DNA of 64,000 nucleotides, taken from a bacterium. Lineage in GTDB: Bacteria; 4484-113; JAFGCY01. The stretch covers positions 1-64,000 of the forward strand of contig JAGRNT010000004.1 of the NCBI GenBank assembly GCA_020440605.1, given 5' to 3'. The translations under genes were made by a program, and so were the position numbers. Positions within the stretch are counted from its first letter, which is position 1, and every line of letters starts with the position of its first letter. This document shows, piece after piece, positions 50,759 to 59,826 of the stretch. The notes beneath the pieces are model-generated. The model did no database searches, was not told the origin of the DNA, and saw only the letters and a list, made by a program, of their open reading frames with translations.

Positions 50759-51391
50759 TCAGCGCCTGATCTCTCCCAGCTCCCCGGCCGCCAGGCTTGT
50801 CACGTAACTGTCCAGCATCGTCGGCAGGATGGCCCGCGCCTCGATGATCGGATCAGCACTGTGCCGGACCTTCATGTTCAAGAGCACTCCCTGCAGTGAT
50901 GCATGTATGATCCCCGCGATCGCCTCGGCGTGGTCCACGAGACCCTGCACATGCTGGGCCGTCGCATAGCCCCAGATCTTCTGCGCCACCACCGAACGCC
51001 AGACATCCGCCAGTTCCGCCAGCCGGCCTGCCAGCTCCGGGTTGGTGTCCGCCAGCTCATTGAGCCTGCTCATCAGCGGGTCGCCGCGGCCATAGCCCAC
51101 CTCGGCATACTGCTGCTCGTAGTAGTCGAGGAAGCGCCGCACGATCTCGGAAGGGGAAATCGTCCCGCTCAGCACCCGCACACGCATCGTGTTCTCGTAC
51201 TGATGTCGCAGGCGCGAAAGCGCTGCTTCCGCCAGATCTTCCTTGCTCTGGAAGTAGTTGTAGATCGAACCCTTCGGCAGCCGTGCCGCGCGCGCCACAT
51301 CGCTGATGCTCATGGCGTGATAGCCATGCTGCCAGAGCTGCGACCAGGCCGCATCCAGAATCAGCTCACGATTGTTGCTTGCACGGGGCAT
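50759..51391 (-). CDS. TetR/AcrR-family transcriptional regulator
   Basis: 210 residues. N-terminal helix-turn-helix: RELILDAAWSQLWQHGYHAM, then SISDVARAARLPKGSIYNYF and QSKEDLAEAAL, the classic TetR DNA-binding domain (~8-55). The C-terminal ligand-binding domain (~70-205) is helical. It represses genes until an unknown small ligand binds. The likely operator is GACCGGTC at 51419-51426, upstream of its own start; the divergent metal permease at 51833 is a candidate target but is 440 bp away. ATG 51391 follows a TATGAT box by 10 nt. The primase-helicase gene ends next to its stop. Confidence 0.92.
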   Translation of the reverse strand: MPRASNNRELILDAAWSQLWQHGYHAMSISDVARAARLPKGSIYNYFQSKEDLAEAALSRLRHQYENTMRVRVLSGTISPSEIVRRFLDYYEQQYAEVGYGRGDPLMSRLNELADTNPELAGRLAELADVWRSVVAQKIWGYATAQHVQGLVDHAEAIAGIIHASLQGVLLNMKVRHSADPIIEARAILPTMLDSYVTSLAAGELGEIRR

Positions 51392-51418
51392 TTCAGGCTA
51401 AATCATAGCATACAAGAC

Positions 51419-51426
51419 GACCGGTC
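51419..51426. promoter_or_regulatory. GACCGGTC palindrome, candidate TetR operator
   Basis: A perfect 8-bp palindrome 28-35 bp upstream of the TetR start. ACCGGT-centred palindromes are common operators of TetR/AcrR regulators. The symmetry does not extend beyond the core, so support is modest. Confidence 0.35.
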
Positions 51427-51523
51427 ATATTGAAGTACTGTTTCCAGTATTCATCAGGCCTCAGCGGGGGTTGTCTTGACTACTGTGCAGTTTAGTTTGA
51501 CCAAAACAGCTTACAATTCGCGA

Positions 51524-51660
51524 ATTTTCTGGAACAATTACAACGGGTGCCCGGTCTTACTGGGTGTCTACAGCGTTAACCTCCATCCTTTCTGGTATTA
51601 TGGGAAACTCGAGAGAGGGGGGTGAGGAAGCACCTCCCTCTCGCGAGCTTTTTATTTTTC
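51524..51660 (+). ncRNA. Candidate small RNA with strong terminator
   Basis: TACAAT at 51512-51517 could start a plus-strand transcript near 51524. It contains a small CCCGG/CTGGG hairpin (about 51552-51568) and ends at the terminator hairpin 51608-51647. No ORF with a ribosome site fits inside. No known RNA family is recognised; 6S and SRP RNA motifs were not found. Length would be about 137 nt. Confidence 0.3.
51608..51659 (+). terminator. Rho-independent terminator with no gene upstream
   Basis: CTCGAGAGAGG-rich arm (51608-51624) pairs with CACCTCCCTCTCGCGAG (51631-51647) around a short loop, followed by TTTTTATTTTT (51649-51659). No CDS on the plus strand lies between it and the primase-helicase stop 850 bp upstream, on the far side of the TetR gene, so it should end an RNA made from the intergenic region. 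Confidence 0.7.
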
Positions 51661-51765
51661 TTACGCCGGACCTCCCCACCACCTCCCCGAACAAGCCCTG
51701 ACTGTATGCTCTGTAGCTGCATACACATTGCCCACTGCAGGCTGATCCCTACTGATAATCCCTTA

Positions 51766-51783
51766 TTACACGAAATCGTGTAA
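51766..51783. promoter_or_regulatory. Perfect palindrome TTACACGA-AA-TCGTGTAA upstream of the metal permease
   Basis: An 18-bp perfect inverted repeat (8-bp arms, 2-bp centre) ending 50 bp before the permease start. Its position and symmetry suggest a metal- or stress-responsive repressor site. A partial half-site GGTGTAAA follows at 51799-51806. Confidence 0.55.
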
Positions 51784-51832
51784 AAGCTTCCCCAAAAGGT
51801 GTAAATCGGGCTTCGCTGGATATATCCTATGG

Positions 51833-53155
51833 ATGATGCAGGCCATCCTTTCACAGGCTCAGCTGCTGCTTGAATCGCTCTGGACCACCAGTGCGCTGAT
51901 GGCGCCGTATCTGCTGCTGGGTTTCCTGATAGCAGGCATCCTGCATGTGCTGATCCCCGAGGCCTGGATCGAGAAACACCTCGGCGGCCGCGGTCTCTGG
52001 CCCGTCACCAAGGCCAGCCTGGTCGGCGTACCGATCCCGATCTGTTCCTGCGGGGTGATTCCCGTGGCCGCCGGCCTGCGCCGCAATGGTGCCAGCCGCG
52101 GCAGCACAGTCTCCTTCCTGCTCAGCACACCGCAGACCGGCGTGGACAGCATCGCCATCACCTGGGGCATGCTCGGCCCCGTCTTCGCGATCTACCGCAC
52201 ACTGGCGGCCTTCATCAGTGGCATCGTGGGCGGCCTGCTGGCGGACCTGCTCGGGGATGACGGCGATCCGGCAGTCAAGGAACACAAGCACAGCCACAAC
52301 GGGCATGCCCATTCCCACGCAAGCACACTGGAGGATGACTGCGGGCACTGCTCACCTGCCACAGCTCCCCGCTCCGGCAACCGGCTGCTGCAGGCCCTGC
52401 ACTACGGCTTCGTGACCCTGCCCCGCGATCTGGCCCGCAACCTGCTGTTCGGGCTGCTGCTGGCGGCTGTCTTCAATGTCTTCATTCCCGACCACGCCCT
52501 GCCCGAGAACATCGGCAGCGGCATCGTGGGCTATCTGGCTCTGATGGCGCTCGGCATCCCCCTGTATGTCTGTGCCACGGGCAGCGTACCGATGGTCGTG
52601 CCACTGCTGGCCAAGGGCATCATCAGCCCCGGGGCCGCGCTGGTATTCCTCGTGAGCGGTCCGGCCACGAACCTCGCCAGCATTGCCACCCTCTGGCGGA
52701 TCCTCGGACGCCGCACGTCGATCATCTACCTGCTGACCGTCGCCGGTCTTTCCCTGCTCAGCGGTTATGTGCTGGATGCCTTCCTGCCCTCGATTGAACT
52801 CGGCGGATTCTCACACCTGCATATCGAGGAGCTGAACTGGATGCATCATCTCAGCGCGCTGCTGCTCGGGGCGATGCTGATTGCCGCTCTGCTGCCGCCG
52901 CAGCGCTCACAGTCAGCGAAGCAGGCCCAGTCCGGGGAAACACCGGGAGACGCCACGGTGCTGGAGATCCGCGGCATGACCTGCAGCCACTGCAGCAGTT
53001 CAGCGGAAAAGGCCCTGGCCGGACAGCCGGGCGTGAGTTCCGTGACAGTCGACCTGCACAGCGGCACGGCCGTCGTCAGCGGAGAGGACCTGCAGGTTGA
53101 GCAGCTGATCGAGGCCGTTGACAGCATCGGCTTCCATGCCAGCCGCCGCGGCTGA
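51833..53155 (+). CDS. Heavy-metal efflux permease (SO_0444-like) with C-terminal HMA domain
   Basis: 440 residues. Two permease halves (PF03773 type), each with a signature: GVPIPICSCGVIPVAAGLRR with paired cysteines near residue 67, and GIPLYVCATGSVPMVVPLL near 245. STPQTGVDSI and SGPATNLASI are the paired helix-start motifs. Between the halves lies a His-rich cytoplasmic loop (KHSHNGHAHSHAS, then DDCGHC), and the C-terminal ~70 residues are a heavy-metal-associated domain with GMTCSHCSSS. It probably exports Cu, Zn or a related metal; an organoarsenical exporter role is less likely because of the HMA domain. ATG 51833 or 51836, no ribosome site. A perfect palindrome 50 bp upstream may control it. 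Confidence 0.88.
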   Translation: MMQAILSQAQLLLESLWTTSALMAPYLLLGFLIAGILHVLIPEAWIEKHLGGRGLWPVTKASLVGVPIPICSCGVIPVAAGLRRNGASRGSTVSFLLSTPQTGVDSIAITWGMLGPVFAIYRTLAAFISGIVGGLLADLLGDDGDPAVKEHKHSHNGHAHSHASTLEDDCGHCSPATAPRSGNRLLQALHYGFVTLPRDLARNLLFGLLLAAVFNVFIPDHALPENIGSGIVGYLALMALGIPLYVCATGSVPMVVPLLAKGIISPGAALVFLVSGPATNLASIATLWRILGRRTSIIYLLTVAGLSLLSGYVLDAFLPSIELGGFSHLHIEELNWMHHLSALLLGAMLIAALLPPQRSQSAKQAQSGETPGDATVLEIRGMTCSHCSSSAEKALAGQPGVSSVTVDLHSGTAVVSGEDLQVEQLIEAVDSIGFHASRRG

Positions 53156-53677
53156 TCAGCCGAACAGCCCGGCCTGACGTGTCTGGGCGGCGTGTCCCTC
53201 GATCTCCAGCAGCTGCTGCTTCATGCCGATTCCACCGGCATAGCCGCGCAGGCTGCCGTCGCCACCGATCACGCGGTGGCAGGGAATCAGGATGTGGATC
53301 GGATTGCGCCCGTTGGCATGCCCCACGGCCCGCACCGCACCCTCGTTGCCAAGTTCGCGGGCCAGCTGCAGGTAGCTCGTGGTGCTGCCCCAGGGAATCC
53401 GCAGCAGGGCCTGCCAGACCCGGAGCTGGAACTCGGTTCCGTGTGGATCCAGCGGCACGCTGAATTCACGGCGCTCCCCGGCGGCGTATGCCTCCAGCTG
53501 GCGGCTGAGCTCCGTAAACAGCGGCAAGCCCGGGCAGTGCTTCCCCCGCTCGCCCTGCGGCATATAACGGCTGTCCGTGCGCATCAGGATTGCCAGCCCA
53601 CACTCTGAAGCGGCAGCCAGCAGGCTTCCAAATGGGCTCTCCAGTTCGCTCCAGCTCAGGCTGTCAATCCGCTGCAT
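53156..53677 (-). CDS. ogt: Methylated-DNA--protein-cysteine methyltransferase
   Basis: 173 residues. Catalytic motif IPCHRVIGGDGSLRGYAGG near the C-terminus (alkyl-accepting Cys in PCHRV), helix-turn-helix GTTSYLQLARELG-like segment (here GSTTSYLQLARELGNE) and the preceding FQLRVWQALLRIPWG. It repairs O6-alkylguanine by transferring the alkyl group to itself. No AraC-type N-terminal domain, so Ogt rather than Ada. ATG 53677 follows a perfect TATAAT by 6 nt with no ribosome site. Divergent from the APH-like kinase. Confidence 0.95.
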   Translation of the reverse strand: MQRIDSLSWSELESPFGSLLAAASECGLAILMRTDSRYMPQGERGKHCPGLPLFTELSRQLEAYAAGERREFSVPLDPHGTEFQLRVWQALLRIPWGSTTSYLQLARELGNEGAVRAVGHANGRNPIHILIPCHRVIGGDGSLRGYAGGIGMKQQLLEIEGHAAQTRQAGLFG

Positions 53678-53683
53678 GCCCGG

Positions 53684-53729
53684 ATTATACGCGGCTGCAT
53701 GCTGACAACTGCAGCCCCCACGCTAGAAT
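53684..53729. promoter_or_regulatory. Divergent promoters between ogt and the APH-like gene
   Basis: Minus strand: TATAAT at 53689-53684, 6 nt before ATG 53677. Plus strand: CTGACA at 53702-53707, 16-nt spacer, TAGAAT at 53724-53729, 6 nt before ATG 53736. Neither start has a Shine-Dalgarno. Confidence 0.55.
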
Positions 53730-53735
53730 CAGCCC

Positions 53736-54833
53736 ATGCAGGAGGGGATGCTTGAGCTTGCGAACAGGCTGTGCCGGCAGCGCTTCGGGGCGGACTGCCG
53801 GCTGGAAGTCCTGGAGGAGCTGGTCGCGGCGGACTGGGGCCGCTCCACCGTCTGGCGCTGCAGTCTGACGGGCAGAAGCAGTGCACCACCCACACTGATT
53901 GCCAAGATCTCCAATCTGGGCGAAGGCCACGGCCGCCAGGAAGCCGCCGTTCTGCCCCTGCTGCGACGTGATCTGCTGCCGGAAATCAGCATGCCCGAAT
54001 TCATTGCAGCGGATCCTGACTGCAGCCTGCTGCTGCTCAGCGACCTGGGGGAACTGCGCTGGCAGCGCCTGGCTGATCTGCGCAGTGACATGTCCCCCGA
54101 TCAGCTGCTTGCCATTCTGGACAGGCTGATGCAGGCTCTCGGACGCTTCAACAGGCTGCATCCCGCTTCCCGGCTGCAGGACGCAGCCGACTGGCAGCAG
54201 CTGCAGGCCACTGACTGCACCGGCCACAGTGCCATGCGGATGGAGGCTTCGTTGTCACGTTTTCCGGAGCACTTCGCCAGCCTGGGACTGGTGCTTGGTG
54301 ATGCTGCGCTTGCCGAGCTTGAGCAGGTGAGGGAGCTGCTGGCAGTGCCGGCCTGGCAATGCCTGACTCATGCGGATATCTGCCCATCCAATGTCGCACT
54401 CGTCGGAGATGCTCTGTATATATATGACTTCGAGGTGGCAAGCCTGCGCCATCCGGCGATCGACGCTGCCTGGCCGAGGATGCGCAGCCTGCGCTGCATG
54501 GACTGCACGCAGCTGTCCGCTGCGGAAATCAGCAGACTGGAACAGCAGTGGCTCAGGGGATTCGGCCCTGAGGATCTGACACTGCGCTGCGGCTGCGAAA
54601 ACGGCATGCTCTTCGGCGCCGGTTGCCTGGCCTGGCTGAGCGCGCTGCTGGACTGGCTGCCTGCGGCAATGCAGGAATCACGCAACCTGCACGGAGTCAC
54701 GGACCGCAGCAGGATTCTCCTCGGACTGCAAGCCATGCAGGACTGCAGCAGGGAACACGGCTGCCTTCCCGGCACGGCTGACTGCTGCCAGTCCCTTGAG
54801 ACACAACTCGCCCTCCGCTGGCAGGCCCAGTGA
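53736..54833 (+). CDS. Aminoglycoside phosphotransferase/choline kinase-like protein
   Basis: 365 residues. APH-type kinase fold: N-terminal strand region STVWRCSLTGRSSAPPTLIAK with the ATP-lysine, the catalytic loop CLTHADICPSNVAL (Brenner motif HxDxxxxN, ~210-222) and the metal-binding YIYDFEVAS (~232-240). The family phosphorylates antibiotics, choline, homoserine or sugars; the substrate here is unknown. Cys content in the C-terminal part is high (MDCTQ, LRCGCENG, GCLAWL, CCQS). ATG 53736 lies 6 nt after TAGAAT. The gene is single; a 210-bp gap with no ORF separates it from the large kinase. Confidence 0.82.
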   Translation: MQEGMLELANRLCRQRFGADCRLEVLEELVAADWGRSTVWRCSLTGRSSAPPTLIAKISNLGEGHGRQEAAVLPLLRRDLLPEISMPEFIAADPDCSLLLLSDLGELRWQRLADLRSDMSPDQLLAILDRLMQALGRFNRLHPASRLQDAADWQQLQATDCTGHSAMRMEASLSRFPEHFASLGLVLGDAALAELEQVRELLAVPAWQCLTHADICPSNVALVGDALYIYDFEVASLRHPAIDAAWPRMRSLRCMDCTQLSAAEISRLEQQWLRGFGPEDLTLRCGCENGMLFGAGCLAWLSALLDWLPAAMQESRNLHGVTDRSRILLGLQAMQDCSREHGCLPGTADCCQSLETQLALRWQAQ

Positions 54834-55044
54834 ACTGACCTGAGATACCGGAATTTAACTTCTCAATTGGCGGAACTGGTACCAACTGTGTAAATCCGCC
54901 GTGCGATCTGGGTTAAAGTCTAGGCATGCTGACCCGGCCCTGGCCGGGAGCGACGGCCGGATTTCAGGCCGCCAACTTACTTGCCGGAAGGTCTGGCTGC
55001 GTGTGATGGGGTGTGCAGCCGCCACCGGATAATGGACTGGATTG

Positions 55045-58000
55045 ATGAAAGGCAGCAAGCCGGGAGAGGAACGGGCCCAGCAGGCCCGACAGCAGCAGGT
55101 TGGCAATTCCGACAACGCGCCTGCGGACGCCATGCGTGTCATTTCCGCGCAGGCTGAACTCAGCCGCCTGCAGGCCCGCCTGCAGCAGCTCAATCCCCCC
55201 TCCGCCTCCGGACAGCAGCCCCCCTCGATCCAGTATGTCAACCTGCCCGCAGACCTGCCGGAACTGGTGCACTGGAGCACGGCCGATCCGCAGCTGGAAG
55301 CCCGGGCGCGCTCCCTGCCAGGTGGCCTGCCACAGGCCATTGCCGAACTCTTCGAGCAGTACGATCTCGATATTGACAAGCTGCTGCTGGATTTCCTGCG
55401 CAACCCTGCAGCTGAACTGCGCCGTGAATTCCGCGACCCGGCACCGGGACGGGCCCGGATGCTGCAGCTGATCCTGCAGCCGCTGCAGCCTGCCCAGTCC
55501 GTATCGCCGGCGCTGCAGCTGAGCCTCGGACCGGTTTCCGGTTACATCCCTTCACAACAGATCCCCTCCGGCCTGGATCCGGCGCTGCAGTGCTTCTTTG
55601 ACAACAGCACGGAAGGCCTGATGCTGCTCGACATCTCCGACCGGCGCACGGTCCTGTCCGCCAATCCGGCCTGCTGTGCCATGCTGGGGCTGGAACTCGG
55701 AGAACTGCGCGGCCGGAATCTGGATGAACTGCTGATCCACTGCCCGGTCCCGCCTGGAAACGAAGCGGGTGTAACTGATTCCAGCCGGCCGGTTGAGATG
55801 CTGTTCGCCACCGCCAGGGGCGAAGCTGTCAACGTCAGCGCCCGCTGGATCGAGATCCGGGATGAGTCCGGACAGCTGCGCAGCCTGGCGCTGATGATGA
55901 CTGACATCTCCCAGACCCGGCGCTGGGCCAGCAGCATCGAGCGCAGCGAAACCCGCCTGGCGATCGGCGAGGAACTGGCCCAGCTCGGCAGCTGGGAATA
56001 TGAAGCCGGCAGTGCCCGGATCATCCTCACTGATGAACTTTCGCGGATCTTCGAGCGCCCGCTGGAACCGGAGACCGAGGTCCGCGAGCTGCTGCGTCAG
56101 CTCCTGCCTGAGGACCGCCGCCTGCTGCTCTCGCAGTTTCTGGAAAGCCTGCGAAACGGCCGGGAGATCTCCTGTGAGATCCGCATCATCACCAGCAGCG
56201 GCAGGCGCCGCAGCCTGCGGGTGCGTGGCCGGCAGATCAGTGACAGCAGCCCGCATCCGCGAATTCTGGGCATGGCCCAGGATGTCACCGAACAGCTGCG
56301 GGCCCAGCGCATCCAGCAGCTGCTGCTGGAGATCTCAGAGGCCACGAGCCGCACCGCCAGCCTCGAGGAGCTGCTGGCAACCGTCCACAATGCCCTGGGT
56401 CGCATGCTGCCTGCCAGCAACTTCTATGTGGCGCTCTTCAATCCCGAAAGCGGGATGTATGAGTTCCCCTTCCACATCGACGAACATGACGACGGCTTCC
56501 ATCCGCAGCCGATGGACGGCAGCCTGACGGACATCGTGCGCCGCGAGGGCCGGCCGATGGTTGTCAACCGGGACGAGCAGCAGCGGATGCGTACGATTGG
56601 ACGGATCCGTCCGCACGGTCCGCTGAGCATGTCCTGGCTCGGCGTGCCGCTCTCAGACGGCGAGGATGTCAACGGCGTGATCGTGCTGCAGGACTACCGC
56701 AGCTACGGTGTCTACACCCAGCAGGACGTGGAGCTCGTCAGCTACCTCTCCGGCTACATCGCCCTCGCGATCCAGCGCCGGCGCACCACCGACCGCCTGC
56801 GCGAGAGCGAGTGGCAGTACCGCAGCCTCGTGGACACGATGTTCGAGGGCCTGAGCATGGCCGATGCCGAGGGCCGCTTCGTGTATGCCAACCCCGCGCT
56901 CGGCCGGATCATGGGCCTGCATCCCGAGCAGATGGTGGGCCGCAACATCCGTGACTTCCTCGATCCCGAGATGGAGCGGATTGCCAACCGCCAGCAGGAG
57001 CTGCGCCGCGGTGGCAGCTCCAACCGCTATGAACTGCGCGTGCAGCGCGCCGATGGCCAGACCCGCGACCTCTACCTCTCCGTCTCACCGCGCTATGACC
57101 GCGACGGCAACTACATCGGCAGCCACGCGCTGGTGCAGGACGTGACCGAAATGCGCCAGGCCGAGGATGCGATCCGCGAGAGCGAGCAGCGCTTCCGGCA
57201 CCTCGTGGAGCAGATGTCCGAGGGCCTGTCCAGCGTTGACAGCGACGGCATCATGGAATTTGCCAATCCCGCCCTGGAGCGCATCATCGGCATCCCGGAG
57301 GGCACGGTCACGGGGCGCAGCATCTTCGACTTCATGGACAGCGGGCAGGAGGAGATGATCCGCCGCCAGCATGAACTGCGGCGGCGCGGCCAGAGCAGCA
57401 CATATACGATGACGATCAACTCCGCCGAGGGCGAGGTGCGCACGGCGATGATCTCCGCCAGTCCGCGCTTCGGGCCCGACGGCGAATACATCGGCAGCCT
57501 GGCGCTTGTCCGCGACGTGACCGAGCAGGTGCGCACGGAGGAGATCCTGCGCGAGAGCGAGGAGCGCTACCGAAGCCTCGTCAACGACATCAGCGAGGGC
57601 ATCTTCGCCGTCGATCCCGACAACCGCTTCAGCTTCGCCAACCCGGCGCTGGAGCGGATCATGGGGGCGCAGCGCGGCGGCCTGCAGGGCCGCAGCCTGC
57701 TGGAGTTCCTCGACAGCGAGCAGCAGGGCGTCGTCAGCCGCCAGGACCGCCTGCGCCACGCGGGAATGAGCAGCAGTTACCGCCTGCGCATCCGCCGTGA
57801 TGACGGGGAACTGCGCACCTGCATGATCAGTGCCAACCCCAACACCGCGGGCGACGGCAGCTACCGCGGTTCCAGCGGCATCGTGCAGGACATCACCGAA
57901 CAGGAGCGCACCCTCGAGCTGCTGCGTGCCAACGAGGAGAAGTTCCGCCACATCTACCACAACGCCCCCGTGATGATGTACTCCGTTGACAGCGAAGGCT

Positions 58001-59826
58001 ACATCATCGATGTCAACCAGAAGTGGCTGGACGAGACCGGCTACAGCCGCGAGGAGGTGATCGGCCACCGCAGCGACTTCCTGATGACACCGGAGTCCAC
58101 CCAGCGCATGCAGAGCGAGATCTTCCGCGCCTACCAGGGCAGCGGGCAGTTCCGCGACGAGGCCTTCAGCTACATCTGCCGCGACGGTTCGCTGCTCGAC
58201 GTGCTGATTGACTGCGAGCGCAGCATCGACCCCGCCGGCCGTTCCATCAGCCTGGCGATCGTGCGCAATGTGACCGACCAGAACGCCGCCCAGCAGCAGC
58301 TGCGCCAGGTCGTGATCGCGGTGGAGAGTGCCAGCGAGGCGATCATGACGACGGACCGCCACGGCGTGATCACCTATGTCAATCCGGCCTTCGAGTCGAT
58401 CACCGGCTACAGCCGGGCCGAAGCCCTCGGCAGCACCCCGCGCATGCTGGCCAGCGGTGAGATGGATCCCGATTTCCACCGCCGGCTCTGGGAAACCATC
58501 AGCCGCGGTGAGATCTGGCACGGGACCTTCGTCAACCGCCGCCGCGACGGCTCGCTCTACCAGGAGGAGGCCACGATCTCACCCGTGCGTGGACCGCGCG
58601 GTGAGCTCGCCGGATACGTCGCGGTCAAGCGTGACGTCACGAAGCAGCTCGCGCTTGAGGAGCAGCTCAAGCAGAGCCAGAAGATGGAGGCGATCGGCAC
58701 CCTGGCCGGCGGCATCGCCCACGACTTCAACAACATCCTCTTCGCGATCGTCGGCAACTCAGAGATCGCCCTCGACAGCATTCCGCCCGGCAACCGCGCC
58801 GTGCCCTGCGTCCAGGCCATCCTCGAAGCCAGCAACCGCGCCACGGAACTGGTCAGCCAGGTGCTGTCCTACGCCCGCAAGCAGGAGAAGACGCATGCCC
58901 CGCTGCGCCTTGACCTGCTGGTGCGCGAGGTACTGAAGCTGCTGCGGGCCTCCCTGCCGGCCACCGTGGAGATCCGCCACGAGCTGCTGGCCGGCGAAGC
59001 CACGGTGCTGGCCGACGCCACCGAGATCCACCAGCTGCTGATGAACCTCTGCACCAATGCCTGGCATGCCATGCTGGAAACCGGAGGAGTGCTGAGCGTC
59101 AGCCTGGAGAATGCCCAGCCCGATGCGGAGCTCAGTGCGCTGCACCCGGAACTGTCCGACAGGCCCTGCATCTGCCTGTCCGTGGCCGACACCGGCTGCG
59201 GCATCGCCGAGGAACACCTGCCGCGTATCTTCGAACCCTTCTACACCACGAAGGAAGTCGGCAAGGGCACGGGCATGGGGCTCTCAGTGGTGCACGGCAT
59301 CGTGCACAGCCTCGGTGGCGCGATCGGTGTCAGCAGCCGCCCCGGCGAGGGCACCTGTTTCCGGATCTACCTGCCGGTCTGCCGCGAGGAAGCCTCCCCG
59401 GACAGCATCAGCGGTCCCGCCCAGGCCAGCGGCCGCGAGCGGATCCTGCTCGTTGACGACGAGGAAATGATCACGAATGTCGTCAGCGGGATGCTCGAGG
59501 CACTCGGCTATGAGGTCACGGCCTGTGTCGGCAGCCCGCGGGCCTGGGAGCTGTTCAGTGCCGACCCGCAGGCCTTCGATCTCGTGCTCACTGACCAGAC
59601 CATGCCGCAGATCACCGGGGACGAACTGGCGCGGCGGATGATGGCAATCCGGCCGGAACTGCCGATCGTGATCTGCACCGGCTACAGCCAGACCCTGCCG
59701 CCGGAGGCGGCGAAGCGGCTCGGGATCCGTGAGTACCTCAACAAACCGGTGCGCATGCATGAACTGGCGGCGGCCCTGCGCAGCGTGCTTGACGGTGAAG
59801 CGGCGCAGTCCGGCTCAGCCGGATGA
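55045..59826 (+). CDS. Soluble multi-PAS/GAF hybrid histidine kinase
   Basis: 1593 residues from ATG 55045 (TTG one codon earlier is possible). No membrane helix. Order: N-terminal helical region with a coiled coil (~1-175), PAS (~180-290), PAS (~300-420), GAF (~430-580), PAS (~588-705), PAS (~711-830), PAS (~836-955), PAS (~962-1085), PAS (~1090-1205), HisKA with H1226 in GGIAHDFNNILF, ATPase domain with GKGTGMGLSVVHG (~1410), and a C-terminal receiver with D1517 in LVLTDQTMPQITG. The three PAS domains at ~588-955 share more similarity with each other than with the rest. It probably senses an intracellular cue such as redox state or a small ligand; no heme or flavin motif was identified. GATAAT lies 11 nt upstream. 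Its stop overlaps the convergent DUF554 gene by 12 nt. Confidence 0.93.
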   Translation: MKGSKPGEERAQQARQQQVGNSDNAPADAMRVISAQAELSRLQARLQQLNPPSASGQQPPSIQYVNLPADLPELVHWSTADPQLEARARSLPGGLPQAIAELFEQYDLDIDKLLLDFLRNPAAELRREFRDPAPGRARMLQLILQPLQPAQSVSPALQLSLGPVSGYIPSQQIPSGLDPALQCFFDNSTEGLMLLDISDRRTVLSANPACCAMLGLELGELRGRNLDELLIHCPVPPGNEAGVTDSSRPVEMLFATARGEAVNVSARWIEIRDESGQLRSLALMMTDISQTRRWASSIERSETRLAIGEELAQLGSWEYEAGSARIILTDELSRIFERPLEPETEVRELLRQLLPEDRRLLLSQFLESLRNGREISCEIRIITSSGRRRSLRVRGRQISDSSPHPRILGMAQDVTEQLRAQRIQQLLLEISEATSRTASLEELLATVHNALGRMLPASNFYVALFNPESGMYEFPFHIDEHDDGFHPQPMDGSLTDIVRREGRPMVVNRDEQQRMRTIGRIRPHGPLSMSWLGVPLSDGEDVNGVIVLQDYRSYGVYTQQDVELVSYLSGYIALAIQRRRTTDRLRESEWQYRSLVDTMFEGLSMADAEGRFVYANPALGRIMGLHPEQMVGRNIRDFLDPEMERIANRQQELRRGGSSNRYELRVQRADGQTRDLYLSVSPRYDRDGNYIGSHALVQDVTEMRQAEDAIRESEQRFRHLVEQMSEGLSSVDSDGIMEFANPALERIIGIPEGTVTGRSIFDFMDSGQEEMIRRQHELRRRGQSSTYTMTINSAEGEVRTAMISASPRFGPDGEYIGSLALVRDVTEQVRTEEILRESEERYRSLVNDISEGIFAVDPDNRFSFANPALERIMGAQRGGLQGRSLLEFLDSEQQGVVSRQDRLRHAGMSSSYRLRIRRDDGELRTCMISANPNTAGDGSYRGSSGIVQDITEQERTLELLRANEEKFRHIYHNAPVMMYSVDSEGYIIDVNQKWLDETGYSREEVIGHRSDFLMTPESTQRMQSEIFRAYQGSGQFRDEAFSYICRDGSLLDVLIDCERSIDPAGRSISLAIVRNVTDQNAAQQQLRQVVIAVESASEAIMTTDRHGVITYVNPAFESITGYSRAEALGSTPRMLASGEMDPDFHRRLWETISRGEIWHGTFVNRRRDGSLYQEEATISPVRGPRGELAGYVAVKRDVTKQLALEEQLKQSQKMEAIGTLAGGIAHDFNNILFAIVGNSEIALDSIPPGNRAVPCVQAILEASNRATELVSQVLSYARKQEKTHAPLRLDLLVREVLKLLRASLPATVEIRHELLAGEATVLADATEIHQLLMNLCTNAWHAMLETGGVLSVSLENAQPDAELSALHPELSDRPCICLSVADTGCGIAEEHLPRIFEPFYTTKEVGKGTGMGLSVVHGIVHSLGGAIGVSSRPGEGTCFRIYLPVCREEASPDSISGPAQASGRERILLVDDEEMITNVVSGMLEALGYEVTACVGSPRAWELFSADPQAFDLVLTDQTMPQITGDELARRMMAIRPELPIVICTGYSQTLPPEAAKRLGIREYLNKPVRMHELAAALRSVLDGEAAQSGSAG

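Noticed and set aside
51608-51659. SRP (4.5S) RNA apical hairpin
   Set aside because: The loop region GAGGAAGC is only superficially similar; the conserved GGAAGGAAGCAGCC pattern is absent and a T tract follows, as in a terminator.
51576-51854. 92-codon minus-strand ORF between tetR and the metal permease
   Set aside because: It runs through the terminator hairpin and the palindrome and has no protein features.
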